A stretch of 46,744 bases of DNA from Hyphomicrobiales bacterium (GCA_900468535.1 UBTY01000064.1:1-46744); one strand, 5' to 3'. Shown: positions 35,202 to 43,206, counted from the first letter of the stretch. A program made the numbers and translations. The notes: generated by a model from the sequence alone, not told the origin.

Positions 35202-37343
35202 ATGAATTCAATAGAACCTTTAGTAGCCGATGCTACGTCATGCGATCTCGAACCAATACACACTCCCGGTTCCATCCAGCCACACGGCGTGATGCTGGTG
35301 GCCAAAGCCAGCACGCTCACCATAGTCGGCGAAGCGGGCGACACGTCCAAGTTCCTCGGCCGGTCCACAATTGAAACTTCGCTCACGGAAGCGATAGGGC
35401 CCGCACTTGCAAAACAACTGATGTCCGTAACCACCGGCCGGATTTCCGTCCTGGGGAGAATGGATGGCGCGTCCGAAATGCTGGACGTCGTCGCATACCG
35501 TTCCGGTGAGTACATCGTCGTCGAGTTCGACCCGACCGAATCTGAAATCTTAGCAACCATTCCGTTCCTGGTCACTCTCGATGCTGCCAGTTCTCGCTTC
35601 GAGAGGTCGAGCAGCGTTAAAGAACTCTGCAGCGAGGCGGCCGAGATTTTCCGTGAATTGACGGGGTATGACCGAGTGATGGTCTACCAGTTCCTCGATG
35701 ACGATGCCGGAGTTGTCGTTGGCGAAAGTACTTCTTCGGGCACGTCGACATTTATGAACCATCACTTCCCTGCGTCCGATATTCCGAAGCAGGCGCGGGC
35801 ACTCTATCTGCGAAACAAATCTCGCGTGATTCAGGATGTCGAATACGTGGCCAGCCCGATCCGTTCAAAGCATGACTTGAGCGAGCTCGACCTCAGCGAC
35901 TCGATCCTTCGGAGCGTCTCCCCGATTCATATCCAATATCTAAAGAATATGGGTGTAGGAGCGTCCGCGTCGTTTTCCATCATCAAGGATGGACTGCTCT
36001 GGGGCCTAGTCGCCTGTCATCACTCGACCGCGAGGGCAATACCGCTTTCGACCAGGATGGGATGCCAGGCGCTCGCCAACGCATTGTCGCGACAGATCAG
36101 ATCGAAGGAAGAAGGGGAGCTATATCGCGAACGTATTCGTCTGCGCTCTCAGGAGGATACCGTCCTTTCGAAGCTCGGAGCCGACGGTTCGCTCGAAGAA
36201 TTCTTCCAAAACTCCGGCCCCGAACTTGCCCGGTTGCTGGCCGCGGACGGCTTCGCGGCAGCGCAGGGAAATGATCTGTTCGTCTACGGAAAAATGCCTG
36301 ACAAGATCGATGTCCGCAACATCGCTCAATATGTAAGATTGCCAGCCGCGCGTCTGCCGTTCGTAACCAGCAGCCTCCAAAGTCGCTGGCCGGAGGCGGC
36401 CTCATTCCGTCAACAGGCGAGTGGGTTGCTCGCGGTTACGATGTCCACGGAAGTTCCGACCATCCTGATGTGGTTCCGCGCCGAACACATCGAGGTTTTG
36501 AAATGGGCAGGAGAGCCTCACAAGGGCACTCCAGTAGAGCCGGGAGCTACACTGCAACCACGCGCTTCTTTTGCGGCCTGGAGCGAAAGCGTGACAGGCA
36601 CAGCGCCCCCGTGGAGCCACGCGGAAGTGGAAGCGGCGACGCGTATCGTGCGCCTGATGCTCGAACAGCGCAACAACCAGCGTATGCGCGAACTGAACAG
36701 CGAATTGTCCATCAGCCTCAGAGAGAACCAGAGCCTTCTTCGGCAGAAGGACTACCTTCTGAAGGAGGTAAATCACCGCGTTCAGAATTCGCTCCAACTC
36801 GTATCGGCGTTTCTGCGGCTACAGGCCAAGGATGCGAGCTCACAAGATGTGAAGGACAGCCTGGACGAAGCGCAGAAGCGACTAAACGCCGTCGCATTGG
36901 TACATCGGCGTTTGTACCAGGACGACAGTATCGAGATCGTCGATCTGTCACACTATGTCGAGACGCTAGTGTCGGACATGCTTGAGGGAATGGATGGCAA
37001 GTGGGGCGACAAGCTTACTCTCGACCTGTCCCCGGTGCTGATCGCAACCGACAAAGCGGTAAACGTCGGTCTGGTTCTGACGGAACTCGTGATTAACGCA
37101 CAGAAATACGCATATGGCGGCAGCCCTGGGCCCGTCACGGTCAAACTCGAGCAGCATCGCGGTGTGTTCCGTCTCATCGTCTCCGATCGCGGTCGCGGTA
37201 AAATGAACGCCGGTGGAGCCGGGTTTGGCTCAAGGATGATGCGGGCGATCGTGGAGCGCCTCCAAGGCAGCCTGGACGAGGAGAACGATGGGCCAGGGTT
37301 AAGGGTTGTTGTCACCGCTCCGATTCAGGCCGCCCAGCATTGA
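35202..37343 (+). CDS. bphP: Bacteriophytochrome sensor histidine kinase
   Basis: A red/far-red light sensor using biliverdin. The PAS domain carries the chromophore Cys14 in TSCDLEPIHTPGSIQPHG. The GAF domain has FPASDIPKQA with the conserved Asp193, and His243 in SPIHIQYLKNMGV. The PHY tongue has the PRxSF motif at 453-457 (PRASFAAW). The output is a HisKA_2-type kinase with His525 in LKEVNHRVQNSLQLVSAFLR, an N-box LVLTELVINAQKYA and a G-box GGAGFGSRMM. The 713-residue protein has no receiver of its own. It diverges from the LOV kinase over 172 bases. All diagnostic residues are present, so it should be functional given a biliverdin source; no heme oxygenase gene is in the window. Confidence 0.96.
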   Translation: MNSIEPLVADATSCDLEPIHTPGSIQPHGVMLVAKASTLTIVGEAGDTSKFLGRSTIETSLTEAIGPALAKQLMSVTTGRISVLGRMDGASEMLDVVAYRSGEYIVVEFDPTESEILATIPFLVTLDAASSRFERSSSVKELCSEAAEIFRELTGYDRVMVYQFLDDDAGVVVGESTSSGTSTFMNHHFPASDIPKQARALYLRNKSRVIQDVEYVASPIRSKHDLSELDLSDSILRSVSPIHIQYLKNMGVGASASFSIIKDGLLWGLVACHHSTARAIPLSTRMGCQALANALSRQIRSKEEGELYRERIRLRSQEDTVLSKLGADGSLEEFFQNSGPELARLLAADGFAAAQGNDLFVYGKMPDKIDVRNIAQYVRLPAARLPFVTSSLQSRWPEAASFRQQASGLLAVTMSTEVPTILMWFRAEHIEVLKWAGEPHKGTPVEPGATLQPRASFAAWSESVTGTAPPWSHAEVEAATRIVRLMLEQRNNQRMRELNSELSISLRENQSLLRQKDYLLKEVNHRVQNSLQLVSAFLRLQAKDASSQDVKDSLDEAQKRLNAVALVHRRLYQDDSIEIVDLSHYVETLVSDMLEGMDGKWGDKLTLDLSPVLIATDKAVNVGLVLTELVINAQKYAYGGSPGPVTVKLEQHRGVFRLIVSDRGRGKMNAGGAGFGSRMMRAIVERLQGSLDEENDGPGLRVVVTAPIQAAQH

Positions 37344-37563
37344 CTTAGGTAAGGCTTACCGGTCTCGTTTCATACGACATGCTCGCAGACTGAAAAGTCC
37401 CTGCCTCATGTCCGTTTCATGCATATCATTTCAAAATTTACGATGAACCAGCCTCGCCCCCCGAAGCCGTCCGCTGAGTGCACGGCGAAAGAGGCGGACG
37501 TACACTTACGAATTCCCACGTTTCAGGTGCGGTTGATGCCAAGCAAGGAGCAGGGGCTAGCAT

Positions 37564-37579
37564 CGTACGCCAACGTACG
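37564..37579. promoter_or_regulatory. CGTACG-CCAA-CGTACG repeat upstream of small gene
   Basis: This is the same arrangement (two CGTACG hexamers, 4 bases apart) as the perfect palindrome at 22428. It lies 54 bases upstream of the 64-aa gene at 37633, a position suited to an operator. Confidence 0.35.
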
Positions 37580-37632
37580 GCATCCCAAATGCCTTCCGGC
37601 GCGTTTCTCATGACCGAGAAGGAGGCTCCCTG

Positions 37633-37827
37633 ATGGATAACGATAATGTAAGTGGCCAAAACTCGTTGCGCCCGCGCCTGAACCAAGAGGAACGGCGCCG
37701 CAGCTTCGAGCGCACCACCGAAGCCGCAAAAGAATACATAGATGCTGAGCGGCGGAAACGGGAGGCGAAGACCGAGCGCTTGCGAATTGCCCGGTTGCAG
37801 GCAGAGGATCAGGGGCGGCAGCTTTGA
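37633..37827 (+). CDS. Small charged helical protein (64 aa)
   Basis: GGAGG (37620-37624) precedes the ATG. MDNDNVSGQNSLRPRLNQEE is followed by RRRSFERTTEAAKEYIDAER, a strongly charged helix with Arg/Glu pairs to the end. It resembles in pattern the protein at 28416. A small GC hairpin with a T-rich tail follows. No named function. Confidence 0.65.
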   Translation: MDNDNVSGQNSLRPRLNQEERRRSFERTTEAAKEYIDAERRKREAKTERLRIARLQAEDQGRQL

Positions 37828-37844
37828 TCGGTCCCGCAGAGCGA

Positions 37845-37868
37845 CCCGCTTTCTGGCGGGATTTGTTA
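37845..37868 (+). terminator. Terminator after the 64-aa gene
   Basis: CCCGC and GCGGG pair around a 6-base loop, followed by ATTTGTT. The stem is short but its position 18 bases past the stop fits. Confidence 0.55.
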
Positions 37869-37926
37869 TCCCATAGGGTATCCGGGCGGGCGTAGTCAAT
37901 TGCTGGTGGCGGCCTGGACGAGGGCG

Positions 37927-38502
37927 CTACCCGTAGCCATCATCCCCCGCGACGCCACAGTGCAGTCTGGAAAGCGGGCCGTCCTTCAGGCCGTACACCA
38001 ATCCGTGAATCGTGACATCTCGGCCCGCATCCCATGCTGCCTGTACGGTGGGCGCGCGAGCAAGGCGCTGGACTTGGGAAATTATGAATGCCTCGCAACG
38101 CCGATGGAGCTCGTCATTCGTCCAGCTACCGCATTTCTGGCACTCGAATGGGCTGCAGCCAGTCGATGAGCCCGAAGTGGTCGCCACTCACGGTAGCACG
38201 GACACTGCCACAGCCGAAATGACCGCAGATGATGATGTGCTTCACACCCGACTGATTGACGGCGAATTCGACGACCGAAAGCATGTTGAGGTCGGTTGGA
38301 TGGAGGGTTCGCGACATTGGGATTTACGAAACCTCGCCCGCTTCCAGTCCAATGATCAGGTTCGCGCACCCGGCTGTTTGAGCATCCTATCCACAGATAC
38401 TCGGGCTGCGGCAGGTTGGAAAGGCTTTCGAAATAGCCGGCCGCTTTCAGCGGTCCGCTCCGCCGCCCAGGCGCGGTTTTTCGCGGAAAGATCTCGGCTC
38501 AT
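37927..38502 (-). pseudogene. Beta-carbonic anhydrase, multiply frameshifted
   Basis: From the ATG at 38502, preceded by GGAGAG, the pieces in three frames are: SAKNRAWAAERTAESG, YLWIGCSNSR-type zinc site (in another frame), LIIGLEAGEVFVNPNVAN, HPTDLNMLSVVEFAVNQSGV, KHIIICGHFGCGSVRATVSG (His and Cys zinc ligands), IDWLQPIRVP, then NDELHRRCEAFIISQVQRLA and DVTIHGLVYGLKDG. The order and content are those of a complete beta-carbonic anhydrase of about 210 residues, which interconverts CO2 and bicarbonate. At least three indels destroy it. The number of indels over a short stretch argues against sequencing error. Confidence 0.85.
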
Positions 38503-38705
38503 CACTCTCTCCTTCGACGGATTCGAGCGCTTTAACAGTGATGATCTGGCCGACGAGGCCGTGGACATGGGTCTTCGAACTACCGCGATCACCACTGAAG
38601 GCACCTCCTGAGTACAAGAGTTGTCGGATCCGCCTGATTGCCCATATCCCTCTTATTGCACTGCACAAGCAAGTGCGTTGGCCTTAAAACTCTAACGGGT
38701 TCCTG

Positions 38706-39701
38706 ATGTTCCGATTTCCCAAATCGCTATCAAACGCATTGAAAACCCAGCGAAAGATCGCAAGGCTTTTCGAAGTCAGGATTCGTCCGCCCAGGCCGAG
38801 GCGAGGCCGCACACCTAAGTCCAAGCTCGAGACGACTTCAAAGTTTGGGAGCAATCCGGGCGGGCTGGTGATGAAGTCGTTCGTCCCACTGGGCTTGCCA
38901 CCGAAATCACCCCTTGTGGTCGTTCTGCATGGATGTCGCCAGACCCCCGAAAGCATCGATGCCGCAAGTGGTTTCACGGGACTGGCCAAGGTAAGACGCT
39001 TCGCCGTCCTCTTTCCAGAGCAGACGAAGAGCAACAATTCGCAAGGCTGCTTCAACTGGTTTCGCCCGAGCGCCGTCGCGCATGACCGTGGAGAACTGCT
39101 GTCCATCAGGCAGATGATCGAGCACGCTTGCAGGCGGCACCGAATTGATCGCTCGCGGATCTTCATCGTCGGCCTGTCTGCCGGCGGAGCGATGGCAGCT
39201 GCTCTTGTAGCCAACTATCCGGAAGTGTTCACTGGCGCCGCGTTCGTGGCCGGGATGCCCGTCGGCTCGGCCCGCGACGCCATGTCCGCTTTCCGGGCGA
39301 TGAACGTCGGTTCCACGACGCCTTCCTCCGGATGGGGGAGCCGGGTGACGGAACTGTCTGCTCACAAACGGACCTATCCGGCAATCAGCATCTGGCAGGG
39401 CACAAGCGACAGCGTGGTCAATCCAAAAAACGCTGATGCGATACTCCAGCAGTGGCTGGAGGCAGGCGGGATTGATCCGAAGTCGGAGCTAACGGAGACG
39501 AAAGCCTGGGGTAAGCGGCGCGTCTGGAAAGAAGTAGGTGAGGTCCGGCTTGCGTTCTATTCGATAGCTGAAATGGGCCACGGCTTGCCTGTTAAGCTTT
39601 CGAAGAGCATCCAGCGTTCAAAAGATCCGTATGTGCTGGCCGCCGGGATATCCGCGCCCTTGGAGCTGATGCAGCTTTGGGGGATTGGAAGCCCGGAGTA
39701 A
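38706..39701 (+). CDS. Polyhydroxybutyrate depolymerase-family esterase
   Basis: The 331-residue protein is of the extracellular short-chain PHB depolymerase/LpqC esterase family. After about 60 basic residues comes the hydrolase fold: PLVVVLHGCRQTPESIDAAS (oxyanion loop), VLFPEQTKSNNSQGCFNWFR, the nucleophile Ser158 in IFIVGLSAGGAMAAALVANY, FVAGMPVGSARDAMSAF, IWQGTSDSVVNPKNAD with the likely Asp, and EMGHGLPV with the catalytic His. A clear signal peptide is not visible, so it may act inside the cell on polyester or other esters. It is intact and alone in its transcription unit. Confidence 0.9.
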   Translation: MFRFPKSLSNALKTQRKIARLFEVRIRPPRPRRGRTPKSKLETTSKFGSNPGGLVMKSFVPLGLPPKSPLVVVLHGCRQTPESIDAASGFTGLAKVRRFAVLFPEQTKSNNSQGCFNWFRPSAVAHDRGELLSIRQMIEHACRRHRIDRSRIFIVGLSAGGAMAAALVANYPEVFTGAAFVAGMPVGSARDAMSAFRAMNVGSTTPSSGWGSRVTELSAHKRTYPAISIWQGTSDSVVNPKNADAILQQWLEAGGIDPKSELTETKAWGKRRVWKEVGEVRLAFYSIAEMGHGLPVKLSKSIQRSKDPYVLAAGISAPLELMQLWGIGSPE

Positions 39702-39886
39702 CATCGGAAGCGGCGGCATGGGGCACTCAGCGTGGACGAGGGCAGAGTGCATGTGGCCAGCTCCGCGACTGATGAGAGCTTGATTAACGACTGGGTGGAA
39801 AGGGCGGCCCTCCGGTGAAACCTACTCCTCGACGGCGAGGCTCTGGAAGCCGATTGCTAGCGAGTTCTCTCTCTCAGGGAACCAGA

Positions 39887-40123
39887 TCAGTCGAGGTTAA
39901 TTTCGACCCCGCGGGAGTTACCGCTCGCGTAACTCTCAACAAAAACCAGCTGATCATCTAAATTATGCCGCCGTACGCGACGCGGCGCAGACCGCCGTGG
40001 TAGCAGATCGCGCGCTTCTGGCCGCTTCCGGATATTCCGCCCCAGCGACGAATAGCGATCTTGCGGAGAAGCCTCCGCAATCGAGCAAACCGCGTTCAAC
40101 TCGAGCAGTTTATCGTCAGTCAT
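39887..40123 (-). CDS. Possible hypothetical protein (78 aa)
   Basis: MTDDKLLELNAVCSIAEASP is followed by QDRYSSLGRNIRKRPEARDL and a basic segment. An ATG 18 bases upstream (40141) is an alternative start. I recognise no domain; the sequence is protein-like but a ribosome binding site is not obvious. The 531-base interval between the esterase gene and the gene at 40233 otherwise holds nothing I recognise. Confidence 0.4.
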   Translation of the reverse strand: MTDDKLLELNAVCSIAEASPQDRYSSLGRNIRKRPEARDLLPRRSAPRRVRRHNLDDQLVFVESYASGNSRGVEINLD

Positions 40124-40232
40124 GCATTCACAAGCGTCCATTCGTTACTGGCGGGAACAAAATTGGCTCAGAGAGCATAACTGTCCAATCCGTGTTTATG
40201 ATCTCGGCGCGTCATCAAGAAGGAGGACCAGC

Positions 40233-40637
40233 ATGCCTGCAAAAACGACGAAAACAAAACCGCTCGTGGCAGAGGGCGCAAAGATCGGCGAACCTGTTCC
40301 GCGTGCAATTGTAGACACCAACACAGCTTCGGTGGGCATTCCCCCTCAACCCGAGTTCGACGCCGAAAAAGAGATCGGTGACATCCGAAAACAACTGGAA
40401 ACGCTTCGTCAGAAGGTGACCGATGCTTCCGCTGCCGTTCAAGGCGGAGCTCGTCAGGCCATCCGGCAGACGGAAGCCACGGTGAAGCTTTATCCGCTAT
40501 CCAGCCTCATCGCCGTCGCCGCGACCGCTGCATTATTTGCCGTTGGGATCGCTGGGCTCCAAGGGAAGCGCTCGCGCTACGACCGCGCGCTCGAGGAGTT
40601 GCGCGACGTGTACGACAGCGTGCGCGGGCGGTTCTAG
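40233..40637 (+). CDS. DUF883 (ElaB/YqjD-like) membrane-anchored protein
   Basis: AAGGAGGA precedes the ATG at 40233, so I reject the open frame upstream. The N-terminal 40 residues are Lys/Thr-rich, then a long amphipathic helix (EKEIGDIRKQLETLRQKVTD) and, near the C-terminus, one hydrophobic helix (LIAVAATAALFAVGIAGLQG) followed by a charged tail. This is the layout of the DUF883/ElaB/YqjD group, stationary-phase inner-membrane proteins, some of which bind ribosomes. Length 134 aa. A stress or stationary-phase role fits the neighbourhood but is not shown here. Confidence 0.75.
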   Translation: MPAKTTKTKPLVAEGAKIGEPVPRAIVDTNTASVGIPPQPEFDAEKEIGDIRKQLETLRQKVTDASAAVQGGARQAIRQTEATVKLYPLSSLIAVAATAALFAVGIAGLQGKRSRYDRALEELRDVYDSVRGRF

Positions 40638-40793
40638 TCACATTTCGGTGTTTCCCGGGGCGGCCCCTGAACCTTTAGAATTGGTGCCCAAGATGAGTTG
40701 TTTTCTGGAGGTCCCCGGCCAGAAAGTCGAACAGCAACTCAAACAGACGCTCAGAAGCTGAGACCTTCCCAGCGCGATATCGTCGTGGTTGCA

Positions 40794-41120
40794 CTAGGCC
40801 AGAGCCTCGAACCACTGGCAATAGGGCGTGTCCAACACGAGTTTCCTGTTGTAGTCCGGGGAGCCGTCGTTCCACCAAACCGGGCCTCTTTCGCCGAGGG
40901 CAACCTTAGCGGCGTTGACCCGCTTCCGAGCGTCGACTTTGGCGTCCGCATCTTCGCCAGCATCCCGGACAGCGCGTCTCGCCTTCATGAGATCCGATAC
41001 GAGGCGCTGCCGCTCGCCTTCGGAAAGTTCGGGGTTGGACAATCGCCAGAGACGACCATCGACGACGAAATATCGCCCGTCCGGCGTATGAGGATGGAAC
41101 TTCTCTTTCGCATGAGCCAT
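40794..41120 (-). CDS. Hypothetical protein, last gene of a four-gene operon (108 aa)
   Basis: MAHAKEKFHPHTPDGRYFVV then DGRLWRLSNPELSEGERQRL, a helical basic middle (KVDARKRVNAAKVAL) and WWNDGSPDYNRKLVLDTPYC with an aromatic end. I believe it is a conserved rhizobial hypothetical protein, without known function. It starts 20 bases past the stop of the preceding gene on the same strand and is soluble. Confidence 0.7.
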   Translation of the reverse strand: MAHAKEKFHPHTPDGRYFVVDGRLWRLSNPELSEGERQRLVSDLMKARRAVRDAGEDADAKVDARKRVNAAKVALGERGPVWWNDGSPDYNRKLVLDTPYCQWFEALA

Positions 41121-41140
41121 CCTTGGAGACCCATCGCTGT

Positions 41141-41401
41141 TCAGTGCCAGGTATCGAAGAGTGGCTGGCCCTCGTCAAAATTGCCATTACTCGCGACGTC
41201 GTAAGGATTCACGCTGCGGCCACCGCCGAGGGTGGCGAATGCCGTCGACTGAACCATGACTTCCTCGGCGCGGTCGATTGCTTCGTCTTCGCTGGCTGAA
41301 TGACTTTCCTTGATAGACACCTCTTCCCGGTCGTCCCCAAGGAGGTCGAGACGCCATTCAGTTGGTTCGAGGGCGACTTCCATATGAGGACGGAGACCCA
41401 T
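41141..41401 (-). CDS. Hypothetical protein, third gene of the operon (86 aa)
   Basis: Its ATG overlaps the stop of the GFA-family gene (TGATG), so translation is probably coupled. MGLRPHMEVALEPTEWRLDL is followed by an acidic helix (SASEDEAIDRAEEVMVQSTA) and FATLGGGRSVNPYDV. No named domain. Its charge and size resemble many small alphaproteobacterial stress proteins, but I can say no more. Confidence 0.65.
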   Translation of the reverse strand: MGLRPHMEVALEPTEWRLDLLGDDREEVSIKESHSASEDEAIDRAEEVMVQSTAFATLGGGRSVNPYDVASNGNFDEGQPLFDTWH

Positions 41402-41775
41402 CAGGTTCTATCTTCCTCGTACTGCTCGGCGCCCTCGATGGGAACAAGCCATTTCTCACGCCGTTTGATCCAGAGTTCGTACGTGGGCACAAGAGGCGTC
41501 GGGACCTCGGTCAGGATGCCTAGCTTGATCTCGGCCTCATCCTCGTTCGCGGAGAACAGCCTGGAGCCACAATTCGGGCAGAATTTTCGTCCGCCGAACT
41601 CTTGTGTTTCACCCTTGAATTCGAATTCTGATGCGGGCCAAACTGCAAAGTAAGTAAATGCTGATCCGCTTTCCTGTCGGCAATCAGTACAGTGACAAAT
41701 TCCAACTCTTACCGGTGCCCCGCGGACGGCAACTCGCACGCTTCCACATTTGCACGATCCGGTCAGCGTGGTCAT
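41401..41775 (-). CDS. GFA (glutathione-dependent formaldehyde-activating) family protein
   Basis: The protein has the CENP-V/GFA zinc fold: GSCKCGSVRVAVRG (first Cys pair), GICHCTDCRQESGSAFTYF (Cys-His-Cys-Cys cluster) and KFCPNCGSRLFS (third pair). GFA itself was named for forming S-hydroxymethylglutathione, but most small family members have no proven activity. The start MTTLTG at 41775 overlaps the stop of the preceding gene as ATGA; an ATG 12 bases upstream is possible. 124 residues, intact. Confidence 0.9.
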   Translation of the reverse strand: MTTLTGSCKCGSVRVAVRGAPVRVGICHCTDCRQESGSAFTYFAVWPASEFEFKGETQEFGGRKFCPNCGSRLFSANEDEAEIKLGILTEVPTPLVPTYELWIKRREKWLVPIEGAEQYEEDRT

Positions 41776-42023
41776 CTTGCGGCCCATGCGTCATCGTCCA
41801 CTACTACCGTGTGAGGACGGTCTCCTCCGGCGACACGGTCGCGCTGCCGGCGGGCGTCCGCGAGGTGACACGAAATCTGCGCGTCTTGCCCCTCGAGATG
41901 CTGGCGTTCCGCAGACCACTTGGCTGCAGCTGGTGCCGTCAGGAAAATCTCCGACAATACGTCGCAAAGCCTGTCGCCAAAGCCAACGTCGTGCTCGCCG
42001 ACATGATGTGTAAGTTTCCTCAT
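41772..42023 (-). CDS. Hypothetical protein, first gene of the operon (83 aa)
   Basis: GGGAGG lies 8 bases before the ATG at 42023. MRKLTHHVGEHDVGFGDRLC begins a His- and Asp-rich protein ending VVVDDDAWAAR; it is soluble with helices in the middle (AAAKWSAERQHLEGQDAQIS). No family recognised. Its stop overlaps the start of the GFA gene. Confidence 0.6.
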   Translation of the reverse strand: MRKLTHHVGEHDVGFGDRLCDVLSEIFLTAPAAAKWSAERQHLEGQDAQISCHLADARRQRDRVAGGDRPHTVVVDDDAWAAR

Positions 42024-42240
42024 CTCGTTTCCTCCCTTGTACCCAAATCCAGTGCAGCGCGCATTACGGCCAAGTCCGTCCGGCCTCCGATCGTCCGATG
42101 ACCAAGCCGCGGTCGGCTTCGCGGCGCTGCGTCCAGCGTGCCAAATATCCGCATGATTCCGTCGAGGTCTCGAAGTATGGCCGGTGCGCCGGCGCCGAAA
42201 CTTTATCAAGCGTCTTTCACGATCCGGCGAAATTTCGAAG

Positions 42241-42260
42241 GCCCGCGCTGTTGCGCGGGC
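42241..42260 (-). terminator. Terminator of the KGG-like gene
   Basis: GCCCGCGC and GCGCGGGC form a perfect 8-base stem with a 4-base loop, 9 bases past the stop at 42270. The minus-strand tail is only moderately T-rich. Confidence 0.65.
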
Positions 42261-42269
42261 CTCAAAATA

Positions 42270-42464
42270 CTAATGGCTGTTCTTGTGGCTCTGCTGGCCC
42301 GCTTTCACGTGCTGCTCGTGCGACCCGCCCTGCTTACCAGAGGACTTGTTGTCGGATGATGCCGACTTCGCGGTCGAAGACTTGGTAGAGGAAGCCTGCT
42401 TGGAACCCGACTTGCTCTGACCAGCCTTCACGTGCTGCTCATGTGATCCGCCTTGATTTGCCAT
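42270..42464 (-). CDS. KGG/con-10-like repeat protein (64 aa)
   Basis: The protein is MANQGGSHEQHVKAGQSKSG, then a Ser/Lys-rich linker, then GKQGGSHEQHVKAGQQSHKN SH. The same 13 residues, QGGSHEQHVKAGQ, thus occur twice, 44 residues apart. The pattern resembles the Gly-Gly/His stress-induced family (YciG, con-10, KGG) of small disordered general-stress proteins. AAAGGAGT precedes the ATG at 42464. An EcfG-like promoter lies 43-68 bases upstream of the start. The two repeats are also visible in the DNA, at about 42293-42337 and 42416-42462. Confidence 0.8.
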   Translation of the reverse strand: MANQGGSHEQHVKAGQSKSGSKQASSTKSSTAKSASSDNKSSGKQGGSHEQHVKAGQQSHKNSH

Positions 42465-42506
42465 TATTCCTACTCCTTTGTTTGAGACCTTCATGGTCCC
42501 GACTAC

Positions 42507-42532
42507 AAACTCCGGCATGTTGTCCTTGTTCC
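42507..42532 (-). promoter_or_regulatory. EcfG-like promoter of the KGG-like gene
   Basis: On the minus strand GGAAC is followed after 16 bases by AGTTT, close to the GGAAC-N16/17-(C)GTT consensus of the alphaproteobacterial general-stress sigma factor. Confidence 0.55.
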
Positions 42533-42670
42533 GCAAAATGTCGAAGTTGGAGATAGTTCGGACTAATAGAATGGCTGAGCGGACGCGTATTAGATTGACC
42601 AAAAGCAGAGCTATCAAGTCCTCTTCACGCTCTCCGCTACGAGAGCTACCTGGCAACAAGCGCCTACCCC

Positions 42671-43185
42671 TCAGGCCCCCGTTGACCTCAGCATCGTTAC
42701 GATCGCGTCATATGTGTAAGGCTTTGGAATGAACGACACGCCACTCGCAAGGTCGAAGGCGCCCAAGCGCACATGTCCAGAGTGACGATGACGCGAGTTT
42801 GTGGAGATCGTGCCCGAACCTGCGCCATGAGGCCAAGACCGTCCGTCGTTCCAGGCATGTTCACGTCCGTGAACACTGCGTCGACAACGTTGGTTTGCAA
42901 CAGAACGAGCGCCTCGTCGGCATTGCCGGCCTCGAGTACATCGAAACCGGCCTCCTCCAGCGCCTCCACCGTAGCGAAGCGTATCAAGGGTTCATCATCT
43001 ACCACAAGCACGCGACTAACATTTTCTCGCAACGCAGTCTTAGGCCTTCCTGGCAGATGCTGACGGCGTTGCCATTCTTCCAGCGCCTGCCGCCAATGTT
43101 CGCGATCTCGACCGTTCGGGCAGCCTTCAGACTGCCAAATCTCGTGGGCTCGAACGCTGATCCAGTTGTAGTCCTCGTTCTGCAT
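42671..43185 (-). pseudogene. DUF2934-receiver domain protein with late frameshift
   Basis: From the ATG at 43185 (GGAGG, 5 bases) residues 1-42 form a DUF2934 domain (ISVRAHEIWQSEGCPNGRDR EHW), then SRVLVVDDEPLIRFATVEAL begins a CheY-like receiver with phosphoacceptor Asp in AVFTDVNMPGTTDG. At about 42783 one base is missing: the frame in use continues into nonsense and stops at 42697, while the correct continuation SGHVRLGAFDLASGVSFIPK and PYTYDAIVTML ends at 42671. The conserved Lys of the receiver is therefore lost. DUF2934 is a small domain of unknown role common in rhizobia. A sequencing error is possible here. Confidence 0.75.
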
Positions 43186-43206
43186 GATGTCCTCCAATGC
43201 ACAGAA

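Noticed and set aside
40154..40180. GGAAC upstream of the DUF883-like gene as a further EcfG promoter
   Set aside because: No GTT is found 16 or 17 bases downstream; the sequence there is GCAT/CATA.
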